Origin: Patagioenas fasciata
Lineage: Eukaryota > Chordata > Aves > Columbiformes > Columbidae
Assembly (NCBI RefSeq): GCF_037038585.1
Contig: NC_092526.1
Span: 7,216,001-7,280,000, forward strand
Length of the DNA stretch: 64,000 nucleotides
Direction of reading: 5' to 3'
Numbering within the stretch: position 1 is the first letter of the stretch; every line of letters starts with the position of its first letter. A program made the position numbers and the translations under genes. The notes under the pieces are model-generated. The model had not been told where the DNA came from. It made no database searches and saw nothing but the letters and a program-made list of their open reading frames with translations. Below are positions 35,511-47,900 of the stretch, in pieces.

Positions 35511-37721
35511 CTGAAGGAAAAGTGCATTAAGTCTGGCACATGGAGAGTGTGAGGAGGACAGAACACTTCAAATGCAGTTTCTGGAAAAGAGGTGAAAAAG
35601 AGGTGCTAAAAGAAGACAAGACCTTGCAAGAGCAAAAGAAAGGTAAATGTAGAGGCAAGGATGATATATAAGCAACAGCTTAACAAGGAGATCAGGAGCA
35701 GTGCAGGAGATATGAGTAGAGGCAAAAGGAATTATCAGAGACAGAGAAAAGGGTGGCAAGAGGAGTGTGAGAACAGAAAATGTAAAAAGGAGCTCTTTGG
35801 TGTGCACCATCGAGGGTCCTGAAAGGCCAGAAAAGAAGAGGCCACAGCAGTTCAGATAAAACCAACCACAGGTGTTGGGAAGAGAGGGTTGAAGTTGTTC
35901 TCAGGTGCTTTCTGACCTGTGTGAGCCAAGGCTGTGGAGTTTTTAACTTCAAGCTGATAGTGATGCTGCAATCCACACCAAGGCTTTGCTAAGTGTGAAA
36001 CAAAGGAGTCGATTTGCTTTTCATGTTTCTCCTCTGCTCTAGTCAGATTTTTCTCCAGGGTAGTTTTCTCTTTTGCACTGATTTATTCTCTCTCCCATCA
36101 CGTCTCTTCCCCTATGCTGCTCTTCAGTATCAAGTTCAATGTTCCTTCTCAGATTTTGTGAGAGTCCCTCCCTCCCTGGACAGTACAAGGTTTTCTCATT
36201 TAAATTGATTTAAGCTTAAGTTTTGCAGTAAGAGATTTTTCTTCCCTTCTGCATCCCCATGACCAACACTTCTGCCCTTTACCTCAATCAACATGATAAT
36301 GGCATTTGTGCTGCTATGCACAAACCATCTAGCCTTTATGTCAGAATATTTTGTGGAGACAAACGGCGACAGAGAATTCATCCATTTTAGATGCAAAAAT
36401 ATCGGGAAATTGTCTTACTCTCTATCACTGAACATGCCTGTGCATTCCATATACCGATCTATATCGGTTTAGAAATGAACACAGTATGGGAGTAATGCCC
36501 TTGCGTTGCAGCAGGTTTATTCATATTTGGGCATTTCTTCACTGCTGGAAAGCAACACGCAGATGTAAGATCCTGTAATTGCAATTGCAGCAGAGTGCAG
36601 TAATTTACCTATAAAAGCTCGTGTGCTTGTACGTATGTGGTACACACTTTTAATCAGCACAAAACCACAAGAATTTTAGACCTTAATACTGTATATAAAC
36701 ACGAGTCCAAAACTCTGAATCATTTGTGATTCAGAATTATCAAAATTCTGCCCCCCTTGCTTGAAACAACAAACACTGGTTTTCCCATAGTCACCTACAG
36801 AGGACACGAAATACGAGCCTCACCATTTTCTCCTCCTTCTCTCCTGTCCGTGTGCAGATAACCAAAAGATTGTTGATTGATGGTGCAAAGTACATTTAAT
36901 GCACATGGCACATTTAATGTGTTGACTGGTGCCGAGCCCGGGTGTCTCAGCGAGTGTCTCTTCTTACCTGTTAAAAGTTTCAGGTGTTTTGAAAACAGCT
37001 TTTCTAAGCCACAGGCCTCTGGGTTTCCTTCCGTGCAGCCTTGAGGAATCAGGATCCAAAACTAGTAAGACACTATATTTGTTTTTGGAGTATTCAATAT
37101 TTCCGATCTATCCCGATTTTAGAAGCTTGGCCTGACTGCAATTTAGGAATACAGTTACAAAATTAAGTACTGCTAGTATGCAAAAACCAGCATGTTCTCA
37201 AGAACTTTCTGTGTCTTCTGCTCTTTCTTAAGCACTGTTGATATTTCTCTGCTTAGTATCCCCTGAAACCTTCTCAATACTTCTAGAACCATTTTCCATC
37301 TTGCATATGTGTAAGTATTAGGCAACTATTCTCCTTCCTTTTTGGTGCCACAGAGTATTTTTTCTAATGATCATCCACATATCCTGCATTTTTTGTTTTA
37401 ATCACAAATGAATTAAAGATATTGTAAATTGATACTGATAGCCCTTTGCAGTGCAATTTTGCAAATGGCCTTTCTTCAGAAAAAAAAACACAATCATAAA
37501 AGGAAAATCTTTACACCTTTCTACAACAGCTTCATGGATGAAAAGCCACTGAGAACTTTGCTAAACACGTCTGTCACCAGACACAGGGGTAGCTGAGAAA
37601 TACACAGACACTAAAACATTTTGGCACACAATTCCTTGAGTAAAAGCTTGAAGAACCATCACTGCCCATCAAGATACTGTTCTAAAAGGCTGGGCTTGGC
37701 TTCGTAAGTAAGAAAAAAAAA
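35511..37721. other. Non-genic DNA
   Basis: 35560-35760 is purine-rich on the plus strand (AAAGAGGTGAAAAAGAGG and similar). A 16-bp perfect palindrome, ACCGATCTATATCGGT, sits at 36453-36468, followed by TGTAATTGCAATTGCAG at about 36573. No exon or transposon is recognised. Confidence 0.4.
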
Positions 37722-37815
37722 GCCAAGCAGGATTCTGTTCGTACTTGCACAGTAGAATCATTATGTGACTTTGGGCAATCTACATATAACCATATTTTCA
37801 TCCAAGCTCATAAAT
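37722..37815 (+). mobile_element. Ancient MIR-like SINE, sense
   Basis: CAGGATTCTGTTCGTACTTGCACAGTAGAATCATTATGTGACTTTGGGCAATC, followed by ACATATAACCATATTTTCATCC, matches the MIR core in sense orientation (…GGATTCTGTTCCCAGCTCTGCCACTGACTTGCTGTGTGACTTTGGGCAAGTC…CAGTTTTCCCATC). The run TGTGACTTTGGGCAA is identical to the family consensus as I remember it. The upstream tRNA-like part and the 3' tail are not recognisable. Confidence 0.65.
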
Positions 37816-40201
37816 ACTCGCTTTAATTGTTATATTTAACCTGAGACATCTTGCATCTGTTTTTCACGTTACCGATGAACCGGCATTGCTGCTAAGCTCC
37901 CGGAAGAGCTCCAGGTTTGCTACAGTGCAGCTCAGGTGAGCTGCTTCGCTACTGAAATCTCTGCAAATCTTTCCGCATCACATTTTGCATCATCTGCCTG
38001 ACATCTCTCTCCAAGTGCTGAGTCAGTACTGAACGGTGGTGAAGCACAAAGGTCTTTGAGTGGAATTTTCTCTCTAAAGGGAAAATATCACTCCAACCCT
38101 GGGAAAATTATTCCTTCTACTATATGCTAGAAGATAAGTTAATAAATCAGAAAAAATAGAAATTAAAAAACCCCACAAAAACAACAACAAAAACAAAACC
38201 AAACCCACAATGTAACAATACTATTCAGGAGCCAGTCGCAGACAAAACTTAGGACAGTTTCACTAAGGCATGGTCCTCATCTCCTGGGACTGCTTCACAT
38301 TACTACAGGCATTCTGAGGAGTTGTCTCTGAGTAAAGTCACCACCTTCTTCACTTCAGAGGGTCTGTATTTTAATGAAAGTAAATAATCTTTTCTCCTGC
38401 AGCTCCTGCTATGTAACTCTATTATGGATAAGAAAGCAAAGAGTAGCCTTTGTAAAATGTAAAAATAAAGTAGAAAACCAAATCAGACGAAGTACATCCT
38501 CAAATATGTAATACTAATATTTTTAAAAATATATCAATATGGGTGACTGATTGAAGAGGAATATTAAATAACAAATATTTGATTTGCAAAGAACTGCAAC
38601 ATCAAAATCAGATCCTGTTTAACTCAGTTGTTGAAATGGTCCATTGTGGGGTGTTTTTTCTTCCCTAAAGTCCTTGAGCTCTTTTCATATGAAGTTTTTT
38701 GGATCAAATAAAAAGATAAAGACTTAAACAAATGTTTTCACAGCACCTGGATCTTCTGAGCTCCCCAGGTACAAAAAGAAATTAAACAAAATACAATATA
38801 GTTTGATAATTAAATTAATTCTTTGACTTAGATAGTGAGAAAATACCAATACTTTTGACAAGGATGTGACAAAATCAAGAAACTTTTTTTTTTATTTATA
38901 TGCAGAAAACAATAGCAAGGCATTGCCAAAAACTGTCACTTGCAATTTCTTCTATCGAGTCCTGAAGAATGGGCATCCAAACAATATTTGCCTAAAGGTA
39001 TTGAGCAGGAATGAATAACACAACTTCTAAAATACTGCTTTGCCTTTACAGCTGGCCATGCGTTCGCTTTTCACCAGCACCACCCATTTCTGACATACAC
39101 ATAAATAACCGTTAAGGAAGCTTAATAAATGGTGCAGCACGGACTGCTTTCCTTTGTGCATATTTCACTACAACTCACCAAAAGGAGATCAGAAATTGAG
39201 CTTTACTTATATAATGATTTCATTTAAGAGCAAGTTATGGAACATTGCCTGCTACATCTGCTCATTAACAGGCTAAAACAGCCTCTCTTGGCTATCACTG
39301 CCTTTTCTTTCAAGAAATCCCAGGAGGTAATTCTTACTGTGTTTGTTTTCTACTTCATTTGTACGTCTCCCTACATTATAAAATCATTGTGCAACATGCA
39401 TGGATATTTGCCATACATTATTACAAGTATTTCCAGATCTTGTTTTCCAACTTAGTGAAGTAATTAGTGAATCTCAAAATAATGCACACAAGAACACATC
39501 TCTTCAGTTGTACAGCTCGAAAAAAATAGGAAGAATCTGGATTTAATAAAACTTGTCAATGAAAGCTTGTCTGCTTAGTGCATTGTTTTAATATTGAAAA
39601 CAACATTTTTATGAAAAGAGCTCATATGCAGGTCTAAAAATGAATCTATATAGAGGAATTAAGAGTATGTCTCACTGAGTCTGCAGTGCATAACAAAGCA
39701 CGAGGAGAATGATGTGTATTGTAACACTGTGCAAACCCAGGATACCTAAAATCACTCCATTATGGAATCAGTTCAACTGATGCATTTGAAACAAGTCTCT
39801 TTCTAAAGTAACTCACATTTTTTAAAAAGGACTTTTCTGCAGTTAATCTCTAGCTCTATGTTCCTTCTTTAGACACTAAGATCCCATATTTACAAGCAAT
39901 TGATGACATATAAAACTTCTTAAAAGAAACAGAAAAGGTCTTAAGAAAAATGCTTATGTTTCTTATTTAGGAAATCAAAGATACAAACTGAAGACACAAA
40001 ATGATTGCAAAACTTCTTTTATATATAGATTACAGAAAAGTAAAATGAAGACGTTAATTCATCTATATTATTAATACTTACCTCTAAGCCTACAAGAACT
40101 GACATTATGTCTGTCAAAATCCTTTAAATTATTTTTTTTTAAGTCTTCAAATACTGTGCAGTGGATTTAAATCCATTCAAGGAAGATTTCACTTCAGATC
40201 A
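37816..40201. other. Non-genic AT-rich DNA
   Basis: It includes an A/C-rich stretch at 38164-38210 (AAACAACAACAAAAACAAAACC-like) and T11 at 38883-38893. It is rich in AT words throughout and has no open frame above 75 codons. Confidence 0.5.
38164..38210 (+). repeat. A/C-rich low-complexity tract
   Basis: About 45 nt consist only of A and C (AAAAAACCCCACAAAAACAACAAC and so on). It is a simple repeat of impure CAA/CAAAA type. Confidence 0.7.
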
Positions 40202-40342
40202 TGGAATCATGAGCAGGGACATCTTCACCAGCTCAGGTTGCTCAGAGCCCCGTCCAGCCTGGCCTGGGATGTCTCCAGGGATGGTTCATCCACCACCTCT
40301 CTGGCCAACCTGGGCCAGGCTCTCTGCACCCTCAGTGTAAAT
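40202..40342 (-). mobile_element. CR1 LINE, reverse fragment
   Basis: The plus strand GGGACATCTTCACCAGCTCAGGTTGCTCAGAGCCCCGTCCAGCCTGGCCTGG, then TCTCCAGGGATGG...CATCCACCACCTCTCTGGCCAACCTGGGCCAGG and CACCCTCAGTGTAAA, is the reverse complement of the CR1 stretch joining the end of ORF2 and the 3' UTR. Families with CTAGACCAGGTTGCTCAAAGCCCC show this arrangement. The 3' terminal microsatellite is reduced to ATGGAATCATG. Length is about 140 bp; it is a dead relic. Confidence 0.85.
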
Positions 40343-43300
40343 GCGGGTGGTAAAACCTCAGATCCACAATATTATATCTGAGTCATCCAGTGATATTTAA
40401 AAATTTGAGTCTGTAGTACTTTCAAAACTTATTAACTTAATGGCATTTGAGATAATACACACCAACTGTTTGGAACTACCTGTCTACATCAGTGTCACAT
40501 CAAACTAGTCTTTCTTCCTACATCGAGATTCTGGGGCTTTCAATGGCATCACTGGGTTGTTTACATCATTCACGCTTTTCGGGTTGGGCTGTTATTCACC
40601 ATTTAAGCTAATGATGAACAAATAATAGAAATTTTCCCTATTTTTGTCAAACTAAACTTGACTTCAGTTGGTCCTTGGCTGTTCTTTCAGTTCCACTGAG
40701 AGGAAAAGGGATTCACAAGGGAGTATGTTTTCTGAATTTAAACTTGGCAATAAGTCTGTGACTCCTCCTAAGCAAAGGAATGTATTATGCCAACGCCAGC
40801 ACTACATGGAAGCAAAAGCAGAGGCTGTTTGATTTCTGTATTTGTCCCAGCTCAAGCCTATTTCATGGCTACAAAGGAAATATTTCGATCCACAGGATCA
40901 GAGAGAGACTAAAAAGTCAGAATCCCACAAGTGCCAACGCCACAGCAAATCTTCACATTTTATTTGTTCTTTCAGCTGTAAATTCTCTTGCCTCAGGACA
41001 TGTGCCAGTTACTCATCCAAAGAGACCAGGAAGGAGCAGGGCCTGTGTGTACCTCCCAGCTTCCCAAATCCCTGTGTATGTACATAACCTGATTCTTTCC
41101 AGCCTGCCAAAAGGGAGCCTGATGGGGGGTACCTGTATATTTGCTTCCTTGTGCTACTGGAGACACCAACAATAATAAAATGGAAATATGAGAGACAGAA
41201 GGGTGAATTGTCATGTAGGAGCAGAACTATGAGTTCTACCTTCTATTATCCCACGAGCTTTGCAGGACCCATCAGCCAGGGTGACTACACCGAGATGGGC
41301 ACTGCTAAACTGCCACCATCAGAGAACGTGTCCCAAAAATGTAACTGCTCTTCACCAAGCATATACAGTAGGTTAATGGAGTTACAGTAGGTGCCTACAT
41401 ATAGATTCTCTAAGTGACAGGTAACGTTCGTTGTTCTTGAGGAGCTGAGATTTCTGGGCCCGTGTGACTCAACAGCCACATGCCTACAAAAGCCTGTAGA
41501 CAAGGTACTGTGTTACTCAAGCCATGCTTCATTCTCTTATTTTTCAGAATATTCTTCCCACTTGCACAAAGTTCTAAAACAAAATAAATTTATCAAACTC
41601 TACATAATTTCTTTTTCCCATGCAAAAAGACTGATATTCACCAAGGGATGTAAGCCATTTTCCCATCTAGTGCATATAGGAACACCCTGTCCAGAGCATG
41701 TTCTTTTCAAAGGCTTCTTGGGAAGGCTCTTTCACCCATCCATGCTATAGCTGTCTGTTTCTTCCATCTAAATTCAACAATCAAATACCTGCTAAAGCTC
41801 TATTGCCTTCTACAGAAAACAGAATGATCCCTGTGAGAAGTGGAAAAACTCTTCAAACTGGATAGGCAAAACCAATCCGAATTAGCCAAAAACACCGTCA
41901 GAGAGGGTACAGATCACTGGAAAAAGTCCTTGCCGTGCAGTCCGCAAGAGGAAACCTCTTCCTTGCTCTGTTAATAAAAAGACTTGTTAGTGCTGCAACT
42001 TTTTAGTTATGCCTTTATCTGAGATTAATCACGCAATTCTGTATTTCATCCAGGTTCTATGATTAGACTGAATATTTTCAGGGTCTACCTGGACCTTCCT
42101 TCCGTGAGTTCAGCTCCAAACACCGTGTTGATTTCTCTGTGTGCAGGTAGAAACTCCTGTGGCTAAAACACCACAGGCCAGCACTTGGAATCCCAGCTTG
42201 AGGCTGCACAGCTTTTGATGCAATTTAGCCACGTCCAGTCTTTCACTTTTAGAAAACATTGTGAGGATGGTTGTGACAAGACAGCTTTGTCATGTAGGAG
42301 CTTACAGACCTCCTCCCTGCCTTCCCATCTGGCTTTTGGGTTGGCTTGCAGAATATCAGAGAGCTGTCATCTCTTTGCCAAGCCCCTATAGTCACGAACG
42401 CGGGAAATTGCTGTTCATCTTATCAGCACCCTATAGTGGTGGTGATACTGAATTATTTTGATACTGATTTTTTAAAATTCATCTTCTTGTTCGCTGAACG
42501 TCTTATAGCTATATCACAATATTTAAATCCTATACAACACTTTCAAGTCACAAAAGACCTTGCAACATAAACGCAAAATGCAAACTTTACTTACATACTC
42601 CTAGTTAACATAGCTATGTATAGAAGCTAATGACAGGCAACAGGGAAAATATTTATTTTACCTGTGCGTGGAACAGAAAATAAACTATTGGGAAATTTAG
42701 CTTTTTAGGTGGCATGGACAATGTATGAGGTGTTAAAACCTAAACAGCTACTAATAAATTACACAGGAACTTAAGAAACCCTAACAACAGATGTTAAGGG
42801 ACTTTGCAACCAAATCCATTCCTAGGATTTAAGTTCTAGGATGGATCCCAACTAGAAATGGATATTTCACAGTATAAACAGAAGTCCGTCCTTTTCCTGG
42901 ACTCCCTCGCCTCCCACGACTTGTCACATTCAGGGCCAAAATCTTCCAAGAACACCACATTAGAATCACACTTCATCCATGTTAAGCCACAGGCTTTATG
43001 TTCATCCTCAAATCTTTCTGCTCTGCTCTTAAAGCTAATCTGGATTCAAATTTTCACAAAAGATGTTAACGGATAGGCTGCTCTATCCCTGTTGAATATT
43101 GTATATTTGTATACTTTATAGGATTATATTTTAGTCTTCCAATCACAGAAACCATGAAAGCATGCATATTTGATAGCTACTTTTAAAGCTATATCCTCTA
43201 CTAAGTATTACTCAATACAGTAAAGATCAGACAAAACACACCTAAGGGATATCATAAAGCATTTTCATAGAAGATCATCCTTTGACACTTTTCTGAATCG

Positions 43301-44399
43301 TAATGAAACCAACTTCCCTTTGCTGTTTTCACTAAACTTGTCACATGATTAGTTTTCTCCTAAAGCAATTCACAGATGGATGATTCAATCAGCTGCTGTG
43401 TTCAGCACTACAGAAAGATTTACCTCCTCTTTCCATTCCGTGCTCCAGCACGAGCTGCAGAGGTGGCACCTGTGCCATCTCTGACCTGCACCAGCATCCT
43501 CTGGACCAGAGGAATCCTGCACACCGCAGTGTTGGTGGCATCGCTGCCTGGTCACAACGCCTGGATGTGGGAGATCATCCTTCAGAAACCAAGCCTTTTC
43601 TTCTGCTGCTGGTCAGAGCAAGAAGCGCTTCAAACAGCAAAATCTAAATAAGTGCTCTCCCTAATACAAGGTAGTAATTTTTTCCTAGAACAGATTTTGC
43701 TCCTCTGAAAGGATTTTATTCACCTTCCTCTGCTTATTTAGTGAAATTCTATCTTAGATGTGTAAATTACAGTCACACAGGCACAGGATAACAGTTCAAA
43801 GGCAAGAGAGTGTCAGCAAATAAATATTAGTGCTTTTAGGCGGCTTTCATGGTGTTTTTGCTTTGACATTTCTATGTAATCTGGGGTTAACAGATCTGGC
43901 ATTACACCCAAATGTGTAATGCCAAACACTAGGGAGCAGCTAGTTTTTATTTTACCCTTTTCCTTTCAGCTTTAGCATTACATCCCATTTTCCATCACAG
44001 CCTTTTAGTGGCAGTGTTCATCTCTTTACCTGTATGCACCACGGGGACGCAACTGTTTGCTCAGAGGTGCTGTTACTGCAGACAGCACGGTAACAGAACC
44101 ATACCTACCATTCACTGTTGTTTTGAGGAAACCGGTAGGATTAAATATTTGAATTTTTCCTAAGGTGACACCGAAGAGCAGCTCGCTGGCATTTAATGAC
44201 ACCCGTTCCCATGCCACTGTGTGTGTTGATTGCAGTTTTGCCTGCAAAACTATGGGTAGATTTAAAAGTTTGCAACAGGTGTTTTCATGGTAGTGTTTTT
44301 CATGGAGCCTTTCACCTCTGGGGTGGCTGGAGATTGGGGGGTTAGGGTACAGCAACCGATTTCTGCAGCAGAGAACGGCTGGCCCCGTTAACCACGCAA
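40343..44399. other. Non-genic DNA upstream of the CpG island
   Basis: 40780-41390 is open in several overlapping frames (the longest 131 codons, plus 40780-41175) with none recognisable. 42185-42570 is open in three plus frames at once. 44026-44400 rises gradually in GC toward the island; its 127-codon minus frame has no known relative. Confidence 0.4.
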
Positions 44400-44643
44400 A
44401 TGGCATCACCTGCGTGCGCGGGTTTGGTCCCCCGGTTCTGCTCCTACCTCAGTCACTAGATCGGGCGGCACAACTAACAACTTCTGCTCACGCACCGGCC
44501 CGGCCTGGAAACGTGGGAACGTTACCGGTGGCGAAGGAGTTACAGATACCGCGAGTGCTTGAAAACGCGGGCGGGAGCTCACACCGACCCACGGCAGCTG
44601 GCGACAATGGGCGGCAGGGAAAGAGCCAGCGCCCGGGAAAATG

Positions 44644-44773
44644 CCGAGCCGAGCCGGGCCGATCCGATCTGCTCCGAACCGAGCCGATCCGGTCCGAATT
44701 GAGCCGAGCCGCTCCGAACCGACCCGAGTCGCTCCGAATTGAGCCGAGCCGCCCCGAGCCGAACCGAGCCCGC
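44644..44773 (+). repeat. (CCGAN)n pentamer array with 20-bp super-repeat
   Basis: Twenty-five in-phase pentamers fit CCGAG/CCGAT/CCGAA with variants TTGAG, CCGCT, CTGCT and CCGAC; a partial unit follows. From 44694 the pentamers group into 20-bp units of form CCGAA-NNGAN-CCGAG-NCGCN (44694-44713, 44714-44733, 44734-44753). This hierarchical structure shows that the array expanded twice, first as pentamers and then as 20-mers. It lies inside the CpG island and contributes much of its CpG density. Confidence 0.9.
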
Positions 44774-44793
44774 GGCTCAGCGCGGGGCGCAGG

Positions 44794-44807
44794 CTGCCCC
44801 CTGGCGG
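44794..44807 (-). promoter_or_regulatory. CTCF-like binding motif
   Basis: The minus strand reads CCGCCAGGGGGCAG, which fits the core CTCF consensus (CCNCNAGGGGGCAG type) at essentially every constrained position. The flanks are GC-rich (GGGCGCCGCCAGGGGGCAGC). CTCF is the vertebrate insulator and loop-anchor zinc-finger protein. Its motif includes CpG, so occupancy depends on methylation; lying in a CpG island favours occupancy. Binding itself is inferred. Confidence 0.55.
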
Positions 44808-44960
44808 CGCCCGGCGGCGTGGCGCCGCGCTCGGTTCCTCGGTGCGTCGGAGCCCGTTCCTGGTTCTCTCCACTCCTCCGCCCTACAAAGCCCGTCCTGC
44901 AGCCGCCTGAAGTGCCGTCAGGGGCCGCAGAGCTATTGGGGAGCAGAGGCTGCGAAGGGA

Positions 44961-47900
44961 GCCCGAAAGCGGTCAGGAAATCTGCCTGTGAGCCAGGCAG
45001 GCTCCCACAGCCCTCCCCTTACTCAGTCTTTACACACACCACGCAGTCTAGGGAGGGAAATCAGCGAAGAGTCCTATGTTCATTTGTCATCTCTTCTAGT
45101 CAGTTTCCATCAGTTTTGAAATCAAAATCTAAACGGCTTGCTGCCCTAAGTGCCTGTGTCCCTGTGAGGATGGTGGTGATGACATTTGCAGCAAAGTCTT
45201 GTGTCTGCCTGTGATTTCTCAGGGGACCATTTTGGGGGTGTTTCCTCAGTATTAGGAAGTAATAATTGCATTTGGGTTCTACACACTATGAAAAAATCAC
45301 TTCCTTTAGTTACTACACCAAGATAGAATGGAAAATACTTCATGTTTATTTTCAGAGAAGATGGTTACTATCAGGCTAAAGTCAACCCAGCTATCAGCAT
45401 TCAGAGAGGAAATCAAAGTGCCACTTTCAGAAGTCACCTGCTCCTGTTTGGTTTGAAATGCCCCTCAAAAACGGGGGACTGTTAGTAATTTGTCACTGTT
45501 TATTTAACAAGCAAACCCAGTTGCAGTCAGGAAGGCCGCAACTGGGACAATGGTTAGAGCCAGAGGGCTGGAGCAGGTTTGTCCCTGGCTGTGCTCAAAC
45601 CCACTCAGATCACAGGAATGAGTCACCTGGAACTGAGGATCGCTCCTTCGTAGCAATGATTTGAATTTCTGGGTGAGCTGGTGCCTCTGTGTGTGCAAAC
45701 ACCGGGGGTGACGGGAAAAGCAGTGCAGTGACAGCTCTGGCTGCTGGCGGTGCCCTGGCTGACGGTGCACATGGAGTCACAGCCAACCTGTGAATAGGCA
45801 TGAGGCCAACACATCTTGCTTTCTGTGTCTGGTAAAGCTCTATGGTTGTTCTCCAACACAATTACGTGAAAGATCACTTGACCATTTTTAAGAGGAAAGT
45901 GGCTGGAGGAGCTCCAAAGTGTGACACGACTATCTTGCAACCTCTGCAAAAGGCTGGTGTTTTGCAGGAGGTGACCTAATGCCATGTCTGCTCTACAGAT
46001 CTCAGGGCAGAGATGTTTCATAAGGATATCTCGGAGGTTGTTTCAACTCTGCTGAGCTCCAAACATCCACCTTGGCTGTCTCATAACATGTTTCGGTACA
46101 GAAAACTATCCAGTGCCATGCCAGGTCTTCCTAACATCACTGTTAACCAGACAAAGCACACTTGCTGCCCAAAGTGGGAAGGATCAGCCAGTTTGCAAAG
46201 GAAACGAACGGTGTCAATTATACTATGTCTATGCAAAGTAGGAGGGAAAGCGTGCCCTGCACAGCGCTGCTATGGTTAAAAACCATCTCACAAAAAATAT
46301 GGGAATAGGAATACAGTTATCGCATAGAGAAGACTTGTATACGCATCACTCCTACACAGCACCACAAATCTGGATGCCAAAGTTACAAGCACTACCATAA
46401 GCAGCTACCACAAAGAGTCTGACACGAATCATCAGCTGTTTAACAATTAGATTATTAGATCAGATTTAACCTAACCCAGGTTAACAGTTTAGAACTGGAA
46501 GATTAAAACCTTCTCTTGTTGGAGATTTTTTTTAATAAAGAGCTTGTAGCTGAATGGTAAATAAGGTTTAGACCTGTTAGAAGATTAAGTGTTCTGCTCT
46601 GTTCCTAAGCTTATACTTAAGGCAATTAATAGTTCTCAAGGTCTGAGCAGTAGGGATATGCATGAATTTTCTTAATTCCACTAGCTGAATGAGATCTGAA
46701 TGACTTTTGCCTCACATTGTCACACAGACTCTGGTAGGGCTTGCAGTGAGGTAAATCAGCAGTAGTATGAGATTATCCATCGCTGATCCATTAGATTACA
46801 GCAGATTAAAAATATGTTAAAAAAATCATAGTAAGAATGGGGTCTGTTTGGGTTTTTTTCTTAATTTAATTTGTCCTCTTCTTTAAATTTACAGTTGAAA
46901 TGGATTACGTGTATGAAGAACCAAGTTTATAAAGAATGAAGAAGTTACAAACCAGCCAGTTTCCTGCACATCTACATTATATTTGTTGCTCCTCAGAAAA
47001 ATGAGGCTTATTGTGCATGGGGTATATGGTGTGACATGTATGGAGACATATATTTCCTTGCTGGGACCACAGGCATAAGCATAGACACAACCTCAGTTTT
47101 TCCAGGTGAGGATCCTGAGACCATTTGTCCTGACTTCCTCCTCTGCAAACCGAGACTTTAATCCCATGCTTTCCTTTTTTCGTTGCATATATTCATTTCA
47201 TTACCCTGTGCTCCCACATCCCGAACACGGAGTACAAATCAAGCAGTGTTATCAGGTGATCAGCTGCGACAGACACTGTTATCACACTTGGACCAAGATG
47301 GAAGTCACAGGTTGATATCATGGCAAGATGTCATGAGCTGGATGACTCCATGTCGTACCTTTTTTGGAAGTCAGCTTTAGCAGAGTCCAGTGTTAATTTG
47401 GTGTTCCTGATGCACAACACTGACATGTTTCATGGACCAGCGATGTGTCACAGAGCAGAGCACAGCTTAGGAGGTTCTGGATCACATGGTGGTAACGGCC
47501 ATTTTTGTCTCCGAAATAGTGAACCACAAAGCAATAGCAAATACAGAAAGTGATAATTACCAAGTGGCCTAATTAGGTGTGCCATCTGCTTGTTTAGTGT
47601 TACAAATCGCTTCATCAATAGGCATTATGTCTTGTGTAAAGTTCCTACTTCATGTAGTAATTCTAGTCTAAAACCCCTGTACAGCCTATTCACCTCAAGA
47701 AAACTGAATTACAGTCATAGTTTTGCAGCCCGAATTGAAATCCTTAAGTTCTACCACACAGAGAACACACATCCTCTGGTGAGAGTGTCCTTTATCTAGA
47801 CCCTTAAAGACCCATAGGCAACAAACTACCTGCAGCCAAATTAATGATTTTTCTTGAAAGTGTTTCACCTTTTTAGTTTTTATAATAAGCCATAATTTAA

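Larger units (their letters stand above)
44400..44960. promoter_or_regulatory. CpG island, candidate promoter
   Basis: This is the only stretch of the window with dense CpG dinucleotides and high GC over about 550 bp. Three plus-strand GGGCGG (Sp1-type) words occur at 44463-44468, 44569-44574 and 44609-44614, and an inverted CCAAT word (ATTGG) lies at 44935-44939. There is no obvious TATA box. Unmethylated islands like this commonly mark transcription starts in birds, coding or non-coding. Open frames run through it on both strands (minus 44406-44873, plus 44414-45214) because GC-rich DNA lacks stop codons; the minus frame begins at GTG. I cannot tell which strand, if either, is transcribed. 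Confidence 0.6.

Noticed and set aside
44414-45214. 266-codon plus frame and 155-codon minus frame in the CpG island
   Set aside because: Both are Arg/Pro/Ser/Gly-rich products of CpG-rich tandem DNA, they overlap on opposite strands, and the minus frame begins with GTG. No family resemblance.
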